Shown: piece after piece, positions 1 to 9,406 of the stretch
How positions within the stretch are numbered: position 1 is the stretch's first letter
Layout of the letters: each line of letters begins with the position of its first letter
Source: Bathynomus jamesi
Lineage: Eukaryota; Arthropoda; Malacostraca; Isopoda; Cirolanidae
Reading direction: 5' to 3'
DNA length: 64,000 bases
NCBI GenBank assembly: GCA_023014485.1
Contig: JAJOZX010009480.1
Location: forward strand, 62,001 to 126,000
The notes under the pieces: model-generated
Seen by the model: only the letters and a program-made list of their open reading frames with translations
What the model was told of the DNA's origin: nothing
Databases searched by the model: none
Made by a program: the position numbers and the translations under genes

Positions 1-666
1 ATCACTGTCATTCTTTAGATGAATTCTTAAAAATGCTTTAGAGATGTCACTCTGTAATGCATGTTCATCTAACCGGAACCTCAGCAAGATTTTTACAAGG
101 TCAGAAATTAAATTTGGACCCTCTATAAGGCAATCATTTAAACTATGTTTGTTGGAATCATTGAGGCTACAGTTGTAAACAACCCTGAGTTTTGTCGTCG
201 GTGCATTTTGTCTGTAAACACCTCTATGGGTTAAGTAATGACAACCTTCCTTTTTAAAAGGATTAGTTGTAACTTGTTCAATAAACCCTTTTTGTAAATG
301 TTCTTTAAAAACATCATTATACATTTGAATCTTGTTGTCTGCCCTAAGTTTTTGTATTACTTTATATAAATGACCTTTAGCAACTTTAAGATTATCTGTT
401 AAGGTAGGACAGTTTGTTTTCCAGGGTAGTTCAACTAAATAATGATTGTTTTTGTATTCAATTGTGTTTTCAAAATATTCTGCCATTAATTGATCTTCAT
501 CTGAATGAATAGTGTCATAAATGCCTACAGATTCCAGCAACCATAGTTGTTGTAGCCCTTCATCTAAAGTTTCATCAGAAATGGGAGAATTTAAATTATT
601 TGTTATAGCAGTGTTTAAATTATTAACATTTTTACAAGAGTTTTGCAAAACTGTGTTCAAACACAT
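1..666 (-). CDS. pol: pol, N-terminal part (reverse transcriptase start), cut by window edge
   Basis: Open frame from the first ATG at 666 down to base 1, 222 codons, identical at protein level to the start of pol in copy C. It covers the linker after protease and the first part of the RT domain, including the first catalytic Asp (D207, in the motif QSDISKAF). The frame is also open for six codons above the ATG, up to the TGA at 685-687 that ends protease. ATG initiation here is therefore not certain: readthrough from protease is possible. It is truncated by the window edge, not by mutation. Confidence 0.88.
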   Translation of the reverse strand, partial: MCLNTVLQNSCKNVNNLNTAITNNLNSPISDETLDEGLQQLWLLESVGIYDTIHSDEDQLMAEYFENTIEYKNNHYLVELPWKTNCPTLTDNLKVAKGHLYKVIQKLRADNKIQMYNDVFKEHLQKGFIEQVTTNPFKKEGCHYLTHRGVYRQNAPTTKLRVVYNCSLNDSNKHSLNDCLIEGPNLISDLVKILLRFRLDEHALQSDISKAFLRIHLKNDSD

Positions 667-684
667 GCTATCTGGTGAGCTTAG

Positions 685-1191
685 TCATAAAGACTGTTCT
701 TGTTTATTATCCAAATTATATTTGGTTAAATCTCCTAAGGGTGCTATACCCAGTGGTGTGTTGATGGCTATTCCATCTCCAATTTTAACTATACCTCTTT
801 GAATAAGGTGAATATAGTCAGCTCCCAATAACATTTGTATATTATCCACTATATTGTTTTTAATGTACCTATCTGCTATTACATGATGTTTCTTCAATTC
901 TTTAATTGTCTGACTCAGTTTAGGGACTACAAGTTGATCTTGTCCTACATGTTTAACAATAACAGCTTTTAAATTATGAGTTTGGTTTTCTAGGTCCAGT
1001 CCCAGTTCAACTGTCTCATAGTTAGTTTTTTCTGAGTTATCATTAACAAAAGATGTTAAACAGAGTTCTTGTTTATTACTTTTAGGTATTAAGTCTAATT
1101 TATTTATCAAGGATTGACTGACAAATGTTTGTTGTGAACAAGAATCTATGAGACATCTAATGGGAGTAGTACCTCCTTTGTTGATCTTGTC
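685..1191 (-). CDS. pro: Aspartic protease frame (pro), copy A
   Basis: Open frame between a TAG (1192-1194) and a TGA (685-687), about 168 codons. The active-site block LIDSCSQQTF is at 1144-1146 (Asp codon) and following. The C-terminal block MLLGADYIHL matches the second conserved segment of BEL-type retropepsins (LLGAD). There is no ATG before the active site, so translation must come from gag by a +1 (or -2) shift within the 35-nt overlap 1157-1191, or not at all. The frame matches pol downstream, separated by one stop. The segment 933-1084 is the native copy of the 152-bp duplication. Cys replaces the usual Gly in the D-S/T-G triad. Known of the family: the enzyme cleaves Gag-Pol during particle maturation. 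Confidence 0.75.
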   Translation of the reverse strand, partial: DKINKGGTTPIRCLIDSCSQQTFVSQSLINKLDLIPKSNKQELCLTSFVNDNSEKTNYETVELGLDLENQTHNLKAVIVKHVGQDQLVVPKLSQTIKELKKHHVIADRYIKNNIVDNIQMLLGADYIHLIQRGIVKIGDGIAINTPLGIAPLGDLTKYNLDNKQEQSL

Positions 1192-2578
1192 CTACATGTT
1201 TAACAATAACAGCTTTTAAATTATGAGTTTGGTTTTCTAGGTCCAGTCCCAGTTCAACTGTCTCATAGTTAGTTTTTTCTGAGTTATCATTAACAAAAGA
1301 TGTTAAACAGAGTTCTTGTTTATTACTTTTACAATCTTTTTTATGATGTCCTGTCCCAGTACATTTCTTGCAAAGATTAAGCTCTTCACAACGTTTAGAT
1401 CTAGAATTAAAGTTATTAAATTTAGTACATCTTGTACTACTGTGTTCATTACTGGAACAAAATTTACAGTATGGAGTGTAATCCTTTTTTGTTGCAATAT
1501 TAAAATTTTGCAAAGTTGGTGTTTTAGTCTCAGAGTTTTGTTCTTGAAAATGGGCTTTATCTTTATGAGTCTCAGAAGTGGCAGGCAAAGATGAACTTTT
1601 ACTTTTATAAATTGATAATACAGTAGGAAATTCAGACCTCAATTCATCTAAAGTCGGATAAATGTCTACTGTCTTACGTTGAAAAATCTCCCTAACCTGT
1701 GGTGGCAAACACTCAAATACAATAGCTTGAATAAACCAGGCAGATTCTTTTAAATTTATTTTGTTATTTGTAAGTTGGCCCAGAGTTGATTCAAAAGAAC
1801 AGTAAAATTCATAAATACTATTGTAATTATCTTTACATGGCTTCATTTGTTTAAGTTTAAGAGCAAGTTCATAAATTATTTCTGCTCTATTAATATAATT
1901 TCTTTTTAAAAGATCTATTGCTACTGCATATGAGCTACCAATAACAGGCAAGAATTCAACTAATTTGAGAGCAGGTCCTTTAAGGTAATTTAGTAAATAA
2001 CTGAGTTTATCCACTTCAGAAATATAGTCTTTACTCCCAATGAGGCTATCAAATTTCTCATAAAATGACTGAAACTGGGTTCTGTCACCTTCAAAGTTTG
2101 GAACTTGTAAAGTAGGTAACCTTGCTTTTAATTCAGTTTGTTCAGAATTATGCCGAACAGAGGAATTCATCAAAGCATTAGCAAAGCTTTGATTCATATT
2201 CATTTCTTGTTGTAAGGTTAACGTGTTTATTTGAGTTTGAAGTTCATCTATATAACTGTCTACCTCACCTAAGTAGGCCTCATTTTCTATTAATAGTGAT
2301 GTTAAATCATCAGTTGATAGTAAATTATCATCTTCAATTTCTGATCTTATTTCCTCATCAATTATTATGATTTCACTTTTTATTCGATCTACTGTGTTTA
2401 AGACTCTTTCAAAATCAGCCTTTGAAGGAGTAGATTTTCTTCTAAAGTCATTAAGTGACCTAGTAATTACACCCTTTCTCACAGCCTTTTTCTTTTTAAG
2501 GGCTATTAATTTAGAATTTGTGTTGGGTTTAGCCCTAGGCCTATCTGTATTGTTTGTTTCTTTATCAGCCATTGTCAA
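1157..2578 (-). CDS. gag: gag, intact 473-codon frame, copy A
   Basis: Structural polyprotein, same protein as gag of copy C (see the entry at 27382 for domains). The start chosen is the first ATG in the frame (2578); an ATG two codons later (MTMADKE) is also possible. The upstream leader gives no longer frame with better support. The frame ends with a short tail (QRRYYSH) produced by reading past the duplicated protease segment in the wrong frame for protease. Confidence 0.9.
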   Translation of the reverse strand: MTMADKETNNTDRPRAKPNTNSKLIALKKKKAVRKGVITRSLNDFRRKSTPSKADFERVLNTVDRIKSEIIIIDEEIRSEIEDDNLLSTDDLTSLLIENEAYLGEVDSYIDELQTQINTLTLQQEMNMNQSFANALMNSSVRHNSEQTELKARLPTLQVPNFEGDRTQFQSFYEKFDSLIGSKDYISEVDKLSYLLNYLKGPALKLVEFLPVIGSSYAVAIDLLKRNYINRAEIIYELALKLKQMKPCKDNYNSIYEFYCSFESTLGQLTNNKINLKESAWFIQAIVFECLPPQVREIFQRKTVDIYPTLDELRSEFPTVLSIYKSKSSSLPATSETHKDKAHFQEQNSETKTPTLQNFNIATKKDYTPYCKFCSSNEHSSTRCTKFNNFNSRSKRCEELNLCKKCTGTGHHKKDCKSNKQELCLTSFVNDNSEKTNYETVELGLDLENQTHNLKAVIVKHVGQDQQRRYYSH

Positions 2579-3203
2579 TAAATCTAGCCTAATTGATCAG
2601 TTAAATAGGCTAAATCTACGTTAGTTAGATGTAGGCTATAGATTAGGCTAAAAATAAAATGCCCTAACTTCAATCAGAAGAAGGAAATCTTAAAGAGGAT
2701 AAATTTTACACATTTTAAAGTAACACCAGGCAATATTAAATGTACAAGGGTTTAACCTAAACCTATGTCAAATGTATGACCCTAGGCTAAGGTTACGACT
2801 AGGCTAGCCTACCTAGCCTATATTATTGTCCAGTGTCCACCCTTACGAGTCCTAGGTTAAGCAAATTGAAGCCCAATTGAGTAGCCTAGCCCTACACTAA
2901 TAGGCTAACAATAAATTCAATAAGTTCACTGTTAAATTAAATTTGTAAGCCTTACGTTATTAAATGTAGGCCTTAATTTTAATTAAATAATTAGTTCACC
3001 TATTTCAATACCGCAAAGAAAAAGAACTTTTGTTTACTCTCGGGAGCAGAGTACAGTTTTGTACGGAGTTTGTTCGTAACCGCGAGTTACGACAAACGAA
3101 AATCGAGCGTTAAGTGAAATTTATAATGTTCACTAGGCTATGTTAAATACACTCAGAATTTAATAGTATATCTGTTTTAGTCTTCCCCTTCACGGGCCAC
3201 CAT
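2579..3203 (-). other. 5' leader between PBS and gag, copy A
   Basis: 625 bp without a supported gene, same length in all five copies. Rich in TAGGCTA / TAGCCTA heptamers, concentrated at 2584-2912, with one more near 3138. The leader should hold the packaging signal and any splice donor, but I see no decisive motif for either. Confidence 0.7.
3185..3202 (-). promoter_or_regulatory. Primer-binding site (PBS), copy A
   Basis: In sense orientation, one base (A) separates the LTR end CACA from TGGTGGCCCGTGAAGGGG. A PBS normally starts with TGG, complementary to the CCA end of the primer tRNA. The implied tRNA has a 3' acceptor strand ACGGGCC plus discriminator A. An arginine tRNA is possible from memory of similar acceptor stems, but that is unverified. 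Confidence 0.75.
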
Positions 3204-3929
3204 TGTGAAAAAACTGCACTGTTGGAGATTGACCTCAATTAAACCTACCTCAATTTCCCAACCCCTAACGCAGGTTAAAATTAATCCAACCTATTAAATT
3301 AGGACTCGAGAATCCAGAAATGGTCCGGAGCAAATAGGATGATTAAAGTCACAGATACAATTCCCACAAATAAAACCATAGAAAATTTACTACGGTTCAT
3401 GCAATAAATTGGGGATATTTGTTAACTGTTAACCGAAAGGTAAAGTGAAAGAATTGACTCACCTCAGTTGGTCAATGGGATGATGTAGCGTCTTGTAGAG
3501 TTAATCTTAAAATCGTAGTCTTCAGTTAAGCTAATTCAAGTAGGCCTATTCTGGGTACACTAGCCTGTATTGGTTTTTAACTTCAACCTTTGTTTGTCAC
3601 TATTTCTGTAGTAGTTCGCAAGCCAACTCCGTAATTGTTCCTCTCTTCATGCGATCAAAAGGAAGAACGAACTGAAGCCAAGGTTCTGGTGTTTGACTTC
3701 AGTTTTGTTGGCTGGTTGTTGTTGTCAGTGGGAGATAATCTCACCGAGCACACCCTTAACCACATAGTAATAAATTACTAATGTGGATATGACCCAGTAT
3801 GATGAACAATTATTCACATACCTTTGTTAACCATAAATTATTGTACATTAAAGAGACTACCAAATCTATTTCCTCTGAGGACCACTTCTGCTCTCTCTCA
3901 ACCACCCTCCCAATATCCTAAATTTCATA
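3204..3929 (-). repeat. 5' LTR, copy A
   Basis: 726 bp. In sense orientation it begins TATGAAATTT and ends TTTTTTCACA. Boundaries come from the match with the 3' LTRs at 8377, 22269, 37160 and 53768, and from the flanking satellite. I see no AATAAA in the sense orientation and no convincing TATA box, so the U3/R/U5 limits are not assigned. Confidence 0.93.
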
Positions 3930-6900
3930 ATTTAGCTTATTTTTAGATTTAAAAATGAAAATGGGACTATAAATTAGGTTCTATACGGTTGAATTTTTTT
4001 CAAAATATTTAACTGGAACTAATAATTTTTCGCTATAATATGCTTCAGTTTATGGTTTTGTACAATATATATCGAAAACTAGACAAAAATCGTCCAAATA
4101 TTTCACTAAAATTCGATTCTAATGAAATGAAAATTTTGTACCAAAAAGTGATTTTCTCCGTGTTTTGAGCACTTTTTGTGCATTTTTCTTATGATAAAAC
4201 ATGAACTTATCTTTTTCAATATTTTTCATTCGAATAAGAAACTGTTGATAAAAAACTGCTTTATCTTACTGTTTTCAACTATATAATGCCAAAGTAATTG
4301 AAAAATCGACGTAAAATTTCATTGAAATGTCGATCGTAGTAAGGCAAAAAATTAATGGAAGTCGATTTTTTCCATGTTTTAAGATCCAATTTTTAGACAA
4401 TCTTTAATGTAGCCCTAAAATATTGTAAAAGTGAATGAAATTCATGAAATGATATATACCAACAGTAAATACTATGCAAATTTTAGCTTAAAAATCGCAT
4501 CATTTAGCTTATTTTTAGATTTAAAAATGAAAATGGGACTATAAATTAGGTTCTATACGGTTGAATTTTTTTTCAAAAAGTGATTTTCTCCGTGTTTTGA
4601 GCACTTTTTGTGCATTTTTCTTATGATAAAACATGAACTTATCTTTTTCAATATTTTTCATTCGAATAAGAAACTGTTGATAAAAAACTGCTTTATCTTA
4701 CTGTTTTCAACTATATAATGCCAAAGTAAATGAAAAATCGACGTAAAATTTCATTGAAATGTCGATCGTAGTAAGGCAAAAAATTAATGGAAGTCGATTT
4801 TTTCCATGTTTTAAGATCCAATTTTTAGACAATCTTTAATGTAGCCCTAAAATATTGTAAAAGTTAATGAAATTCATGAAATGATATATACCAACAGTAA
4901 ATACTATGAAAATTTTAGCTTAAAAATCGCATCATTTAGCTTATTTTTAGATTTAAAAATGAAAATGGGACTATAAATTAGGTTCTATACGGTTGAATTT
5001 TTTTCAAAATATTTAACTGGAATTAGTAATTTTTGGCTATAATATGCTTTAGTTTATGGTTTTGTACAATATATATCGAAAACTAGACAAAAATCATCCA
5101 AATATTTCACTAAAATTTGGTTCTAATGAAATGAAAATTTTGTACCAAAAAGTGATTTTCTCCGTGTTTTGAGCACTTTTTGTGCATTTTTCTTATGATA
5201 AAACATGAACTTATCTTTTTCAATATTTTTCATTCGAATAAGAAACTGTTGATAAAAAACTGCTTTATCTTACTGTTTTCAACTATATAATGCCAAAGTA
5301 ATTGAAAAATCGACGTAAAATTTCATTGAAATGTCGATAGTAGTAAGGCAAAAAATTAATGGAAGTCGATTTTTTCCATGTTTTAAGATCCAATTTTTTG
5401 ACAATCTTTAATGTAGCCCTAAAATATTGTAAAAGTGAATGAAATTCATGAAATGATATATACCAACAGTAAATACTATGCAAATTTTAGCTTAAAAATC
5501 GATCATTTAGCTTATTTTTAGATTTAAAAATGAAAATGGGACTATAAATTAGGTTCTATACGGTTGAATTTTTTTCAAAATATTTAACTGGAATTAGTAA
5601 TTTTTGGCTATAATATGCTTTAGTTTATGGTTTTGTACAATATATATCGAAAACTAGACAAAAATCGTTGAAATATTTCACTAAAATTCGGTTCTAATGA
5701 AATGAAAATTTTGTACCAAAAAGTGATTTTCTCCGTGTTTTGAGCACTTTTTGTGCATTTTTCTTATGATAAAACATGAACTTATCTTTTTCAATATTTT
5801 TCATTCGAATAAGAAACTGTTGTTAAAAAAACTGCTTTATCTTACTGTTTTCAACTATATAATCCTAAAGTAATACAAAAATCGACGTAAAATTTCATTG
5901 AAATGTCGATCGCAGTAAGTCAAAAAATTAATGGAAAAAGTCGATTTTTTCCATGTTTTAAGATCCAATTTTTAGACAATCTTTAATATAGCCCTAAAAT
6001 ATTGTAAAAGTGAATGAAATTCATGAAATGATATATACCAACAGTAAATACTATGCGAATTTTAGCTTAAAAATCGCATCATTTAGCTTATTTTTAGATT
6101 TAAAAATGAAAATGGGACTATAAATTAGGTTCTATACGGTTGAATTTTTTTCAAAATATTTAACTGGAATTAGTAATTTTTGCTATAATATGCTTTAGTT
6201 TATGGTTTTGTACAATATACGTATATCGAAAACTAGACAAAAATCGTTGAAATATTTCACTAAAATTCGGTTCTAATGAAATTAAAATTTTGTACCAAAA
6301 AGTGATTTTCTCCGTGTTTTGAGCACTTTTTGTGCATTTTTCTTATGATAAAACATGAACTTATCTTTTTCAATATTTTTCATTCGAATAAGAAACTGTT
6401 GATAAAAAACTGCTTTATCTTACTGTTTTCAACTATATAATGCCAAAGTAATTGAAAAATCGACGTAAAATTTCATTGAAATGTCGATCGTAGTAAGGCA
6501 AAAAATTAATGGAAGTCGATTTTTTCCATGTTTTAAGATCCAATTTTTGACAATCTTTAATGTAGCCCTAAAATATTGTAAAAGTGAATGAAATTCATGA
6601 AATGATATATACCAACAGTAAATACTATGCAAATTTTAGCTTAAAAATCGCATCATTTAGCTTATTTTTAGATTTAAAAATGAAAATGGGACTATAAATT
6701 AGGTTCTATACGGTTGAATTTTTTTCAAAATATTTAACTGGAATTAGTAATTTTTGGCTATAATATGCTTTAGTTTATGGTTTTGTACAATATATATCGA
6801 AAACTAGACAAAAATCGTCCAAATATTTCACTAAAATTCGATTCTAATGAAATGAAAATTTTGTACCAAAAAGTGATTTTCTCCGTGTTTTGAGCACTTT

Positions 6901-8376
6901 TTGTGCATTTTTCTTATGATAAAATGAACTTATCTTTTTCAATATTTTTCATTCGAATAAGAAACTGTTGTTAAAAAAACTGTTTATCTTACTGTTTTCA
7001 ACTATATAATGCCAAAGTAATACAAAATCGACGTAAAATTTCATTGAAATGTCGATCGTAGTAAGGCAAAAAATTAATGGAAGAAGTCGATTTTTTCCAT
7101 GTTTTAAGATCCAATTTTTTGACAATCTTTAATGTAGCCCTAAAATATTGTAAAAGTGAATGAAATTCATGAAATGATATATACCAACAGTAAATACTAT
7201 GCAAATTTTAGCTTAAAAATCGCATCATTTAGCTTATTTTTAGATTTAAAAATGAAAATGGGACTATAAATTAGGTTCTATACGGTTGAATTTTTTTCAA
7301 AATATTTAACTGGAATTAGTAATTTTTGGCTATAATATGCTTTAGTTTATGGTTTTGTACAATATATATCGAAAACTAGACAAAAATCGTTGAAATATTT
7401 CACTAAAATTCGGTTCTAATGAAATGAAAATTTTGTACCAAAAAGTGATTTTCTCCGTGTTTTGAGCACTTTTTGTGCATTTTTCTTATGATAAAACATG
7501 AACTTATCTTTTTCAATATTTTTCATTCGAATAAGAAACTGTTGATAAAAAACTGCTTTATCTTACTGTTTTCAACTATATAATGCCAAAGTAATTGAAA
7601 AATCGACGTAAAATTTCATTGAAATGTCGATCGTAGTAAGGCAAAAAATTAATGGAAGTCGATTTTTTCCATGTTTTAAGATCCAATTTTTTGACAATCT
7701 TTAATGTAGCCCTAAAATATTGTAAAAGTGAATGAAATTCATGAAATGATATATACCAACAGTAAATACTATGCAAATTTTAGCTTAAAAATCGATCATT
7801 TAGCTTATTTTTAGATTTAAAAATGAAAATGGGACTATAAATTAGGTTCTATACGGTTGAATTTTTTTCAAAATATTTAACTGGAATTAGTAATTTTTGG
7901 CTATAATATGCTTTAGTTTATGGTTTTGTACAATATATATCGAAAACTAGACAAAAATCGTTGAAATATTTCACTAAAATTCGGTTCTAATGAAATGAAA
8001 ATTTTGTACCAAAAAGTGATTTTCTCCGTGTTTTGAGCACTTTTTGTGCATTTTTCTTATGATAAAACATGAACTTATCTTTTTCAATATTTTTCATTCG
8101 AATAAGAAACTGTTGTAAAAAAACTGCTTTATCTTACTGTTTTCAACTATATAATCCAAAGTAATACAAAAATCGACGTAAAATTTCATTGAAATGTCGA
8201 TCGCAGTAAGTCAAAAAATTAATGGAAAAAGTCGATTTTTTCCATGTTTTAAGATCCAATTTTTAGACAATCTTTAATGTAGCCCTAAAATATTGTGAAA
8301 GTGAATGAAATTCATGAAGTGATATATACCAACAGTAAATACTATGCAAATTTTAGCTTAAAAATCGCATCATTTA
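3930..8376. repeat. Satellite array S1, eight monomers
   Basis: Tandem direct repeat with a monomer of about 572 bp, AT-rich, counted from the point ATTTAGCTTATTTT. Units start at 3930, 4502, 4934, 5505, 6081, 6655, 7227 and 7798; the last ends at the 3' LTR of copy B. Unit 4502-4933 is a short form (432 bp) lacking about 140 bp in the middle. Units 5505 and 7798 belong to a subtype with GATCGCAGTAAGTC instead of GATCGTAGTAAGGC. The last unit has private variants next to the junction (TTGTGAAAGTG, CATGAAGTGATA). No gene is supported here. Confidence 0.95.
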
Positions 8377-9101
8377 TGTGAAAAAACTGCACTGTTGGAG
8401 ATTGACCTCAATTAAACCTACCTCAATTTCCCAACCCCTAACGCAGGTAAAATTAATCCAACCTATTAAATTAGGACTCGAGAATCCAGAAATGGTCCGG
8501 AGCAAATAGGATGATTAAAGTCACAGATACAATTCCCACAAATAAAACCATAGAAAATTTACTACGGTTCATGCAATAAATTGGGGATATTTGTTAACTG
8601 TTAACCGAAAGGTAAAGTGAAAGAATTGACTCACCTCAGTTGGTCAATGGGATGATGTAGCGTCTTGTAGAGTTAATCTTAAAATCGTAGTCTTCAGTTA
8701 AGCTAATTCAAGTAGGCCTATTCTGGGTACACTAGCCTGTATTGGTTTTTAACTTCAACCTTTGTTTGTCACTATTTCTGTAGTAGTTCGCAAGCCAACT
8801 CCGTAATTGTTCCTCTCTTCATGCGATCAAAAGGAAGAACGAACTGAAGCCAAGGTTCTGGTGTTTGACTTCAGTTTTGTTGGCTGGTTGTTGTTGTCAG
8901 TGGGAGATAATCTCACCGAGCACACCCTTAACCACATAGTAATAAATTACTAATGTGGATATGACCCAGTATGATGAACAATTATTCACATACCTTTGTT
9001 AACCATAAATTATTGTACATTAAAGAGACTACCAAATCTATTTCCTCTGAGGACCACTTCTGCTCTCTCTCAACCACCCTCCCAATATCCTAAATTTCAT
9101 A
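8377..9101 (-). repeat. 3' LTR, copy B
   Basis: 725 bp, one base shorter than the other LTRs (GCAGGTAAAATT where the others have GCAGGTTAAAATT). Otherwise it reads the same as its 5' partner at 15530. Confidence 0.93.
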
Positions 9102-9406
9102 TACTGGGGGCCCGGAAAGAAAAATTTGAATGCTAAGCATCAATTTTTCTCCTACATAAAGATAATTGTTGTAATGTTAGTGGCATTGAAACCACCAATT
9201 GCCTGTGTTATATCCTCATTCCTTTATAAAAGAAATGTAGCATTTATAAATCCTCATTAAGAAGAAGAATAAGAGGTTTCATCCACAGAATGAAAATAAA
9301 TATAGTTCTCACTATGAAGATTAAGTAAAGAGAAAGAATATAGGTCTAGCTAAATTAGTTATAAGTACAATCGTGTAAAAGTAGCTATCCTTTGAAAATG
9401 AAACAT
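9102..9406 (-). other. 3' non-coding region between pol and 3' LTR, copy B
   Basis: 305 bp with no env and no supported frame. A polypurine tract is expected directly before the 3' LTR in sense orientation. Instead the sense strand reads pyrimidine- and G/C-rich (CCGGGCCCCCAGTA). Confidence 0.7.

Larger units (their letters stand above)
1..3929 (-). mobile_element. BEL/Pao LTR retrotransposon, copy A (3' part outside window)
   Basis: The 5' LTR, primer-binding site, leader, gag, protease frame and the first 222 codons of pol are present. The window starts inside reverse transcriptase, so the rest of pol and the 3' LTR are missing. The right boundary is the 5' LTR end at 3929, followed by the target duplication ATTTA (3930-3934) and satellite. 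No frame lesion is seen in the part present apart from the two interruptions shared by all copies. Confidence 0.93.

Noticed and set aside
521..802. Plus-strand frames opposite gag and pol (521-802, 1316-1594, 2367-2624, 9766-9960 and their repeats in the other copies)
   Set aside because: Antisense shadows of minus-strand gag/pol; they recur only because the elements are copies of each other, and the sequences resemble nothing.
1303..1497. 64-codon minus-strand frame inside gag (MQQKRITLHT)
   Set aside because: Overlaps the zinc-knuckle region of gag in another frame; no independent support.
5283..5483. Frame of about 66 codons on the minus strand in most full monomers (starts MHSIYCWYISF)
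   Set aside because: The first part is constant because the DNA block is constant; after about 27 codons the frame changes between monomers through indels that are not multiples of three (KIVKKLDLK versus KIVKNWILK). No sign of coding constraint.
5505..6080. CENP-B-box-like motif in the satellite monomer
   Set aside because: I found CG-containing pieces (ATTCGG, CGATCG) but no match to the conserved core positions of the box.
3930..8376. Direct repeats as a CRISPR array
   Set aside because: Repeats are about 572 bp, adjoin without unique spacers, and lie beside eukaryotic retroelements.
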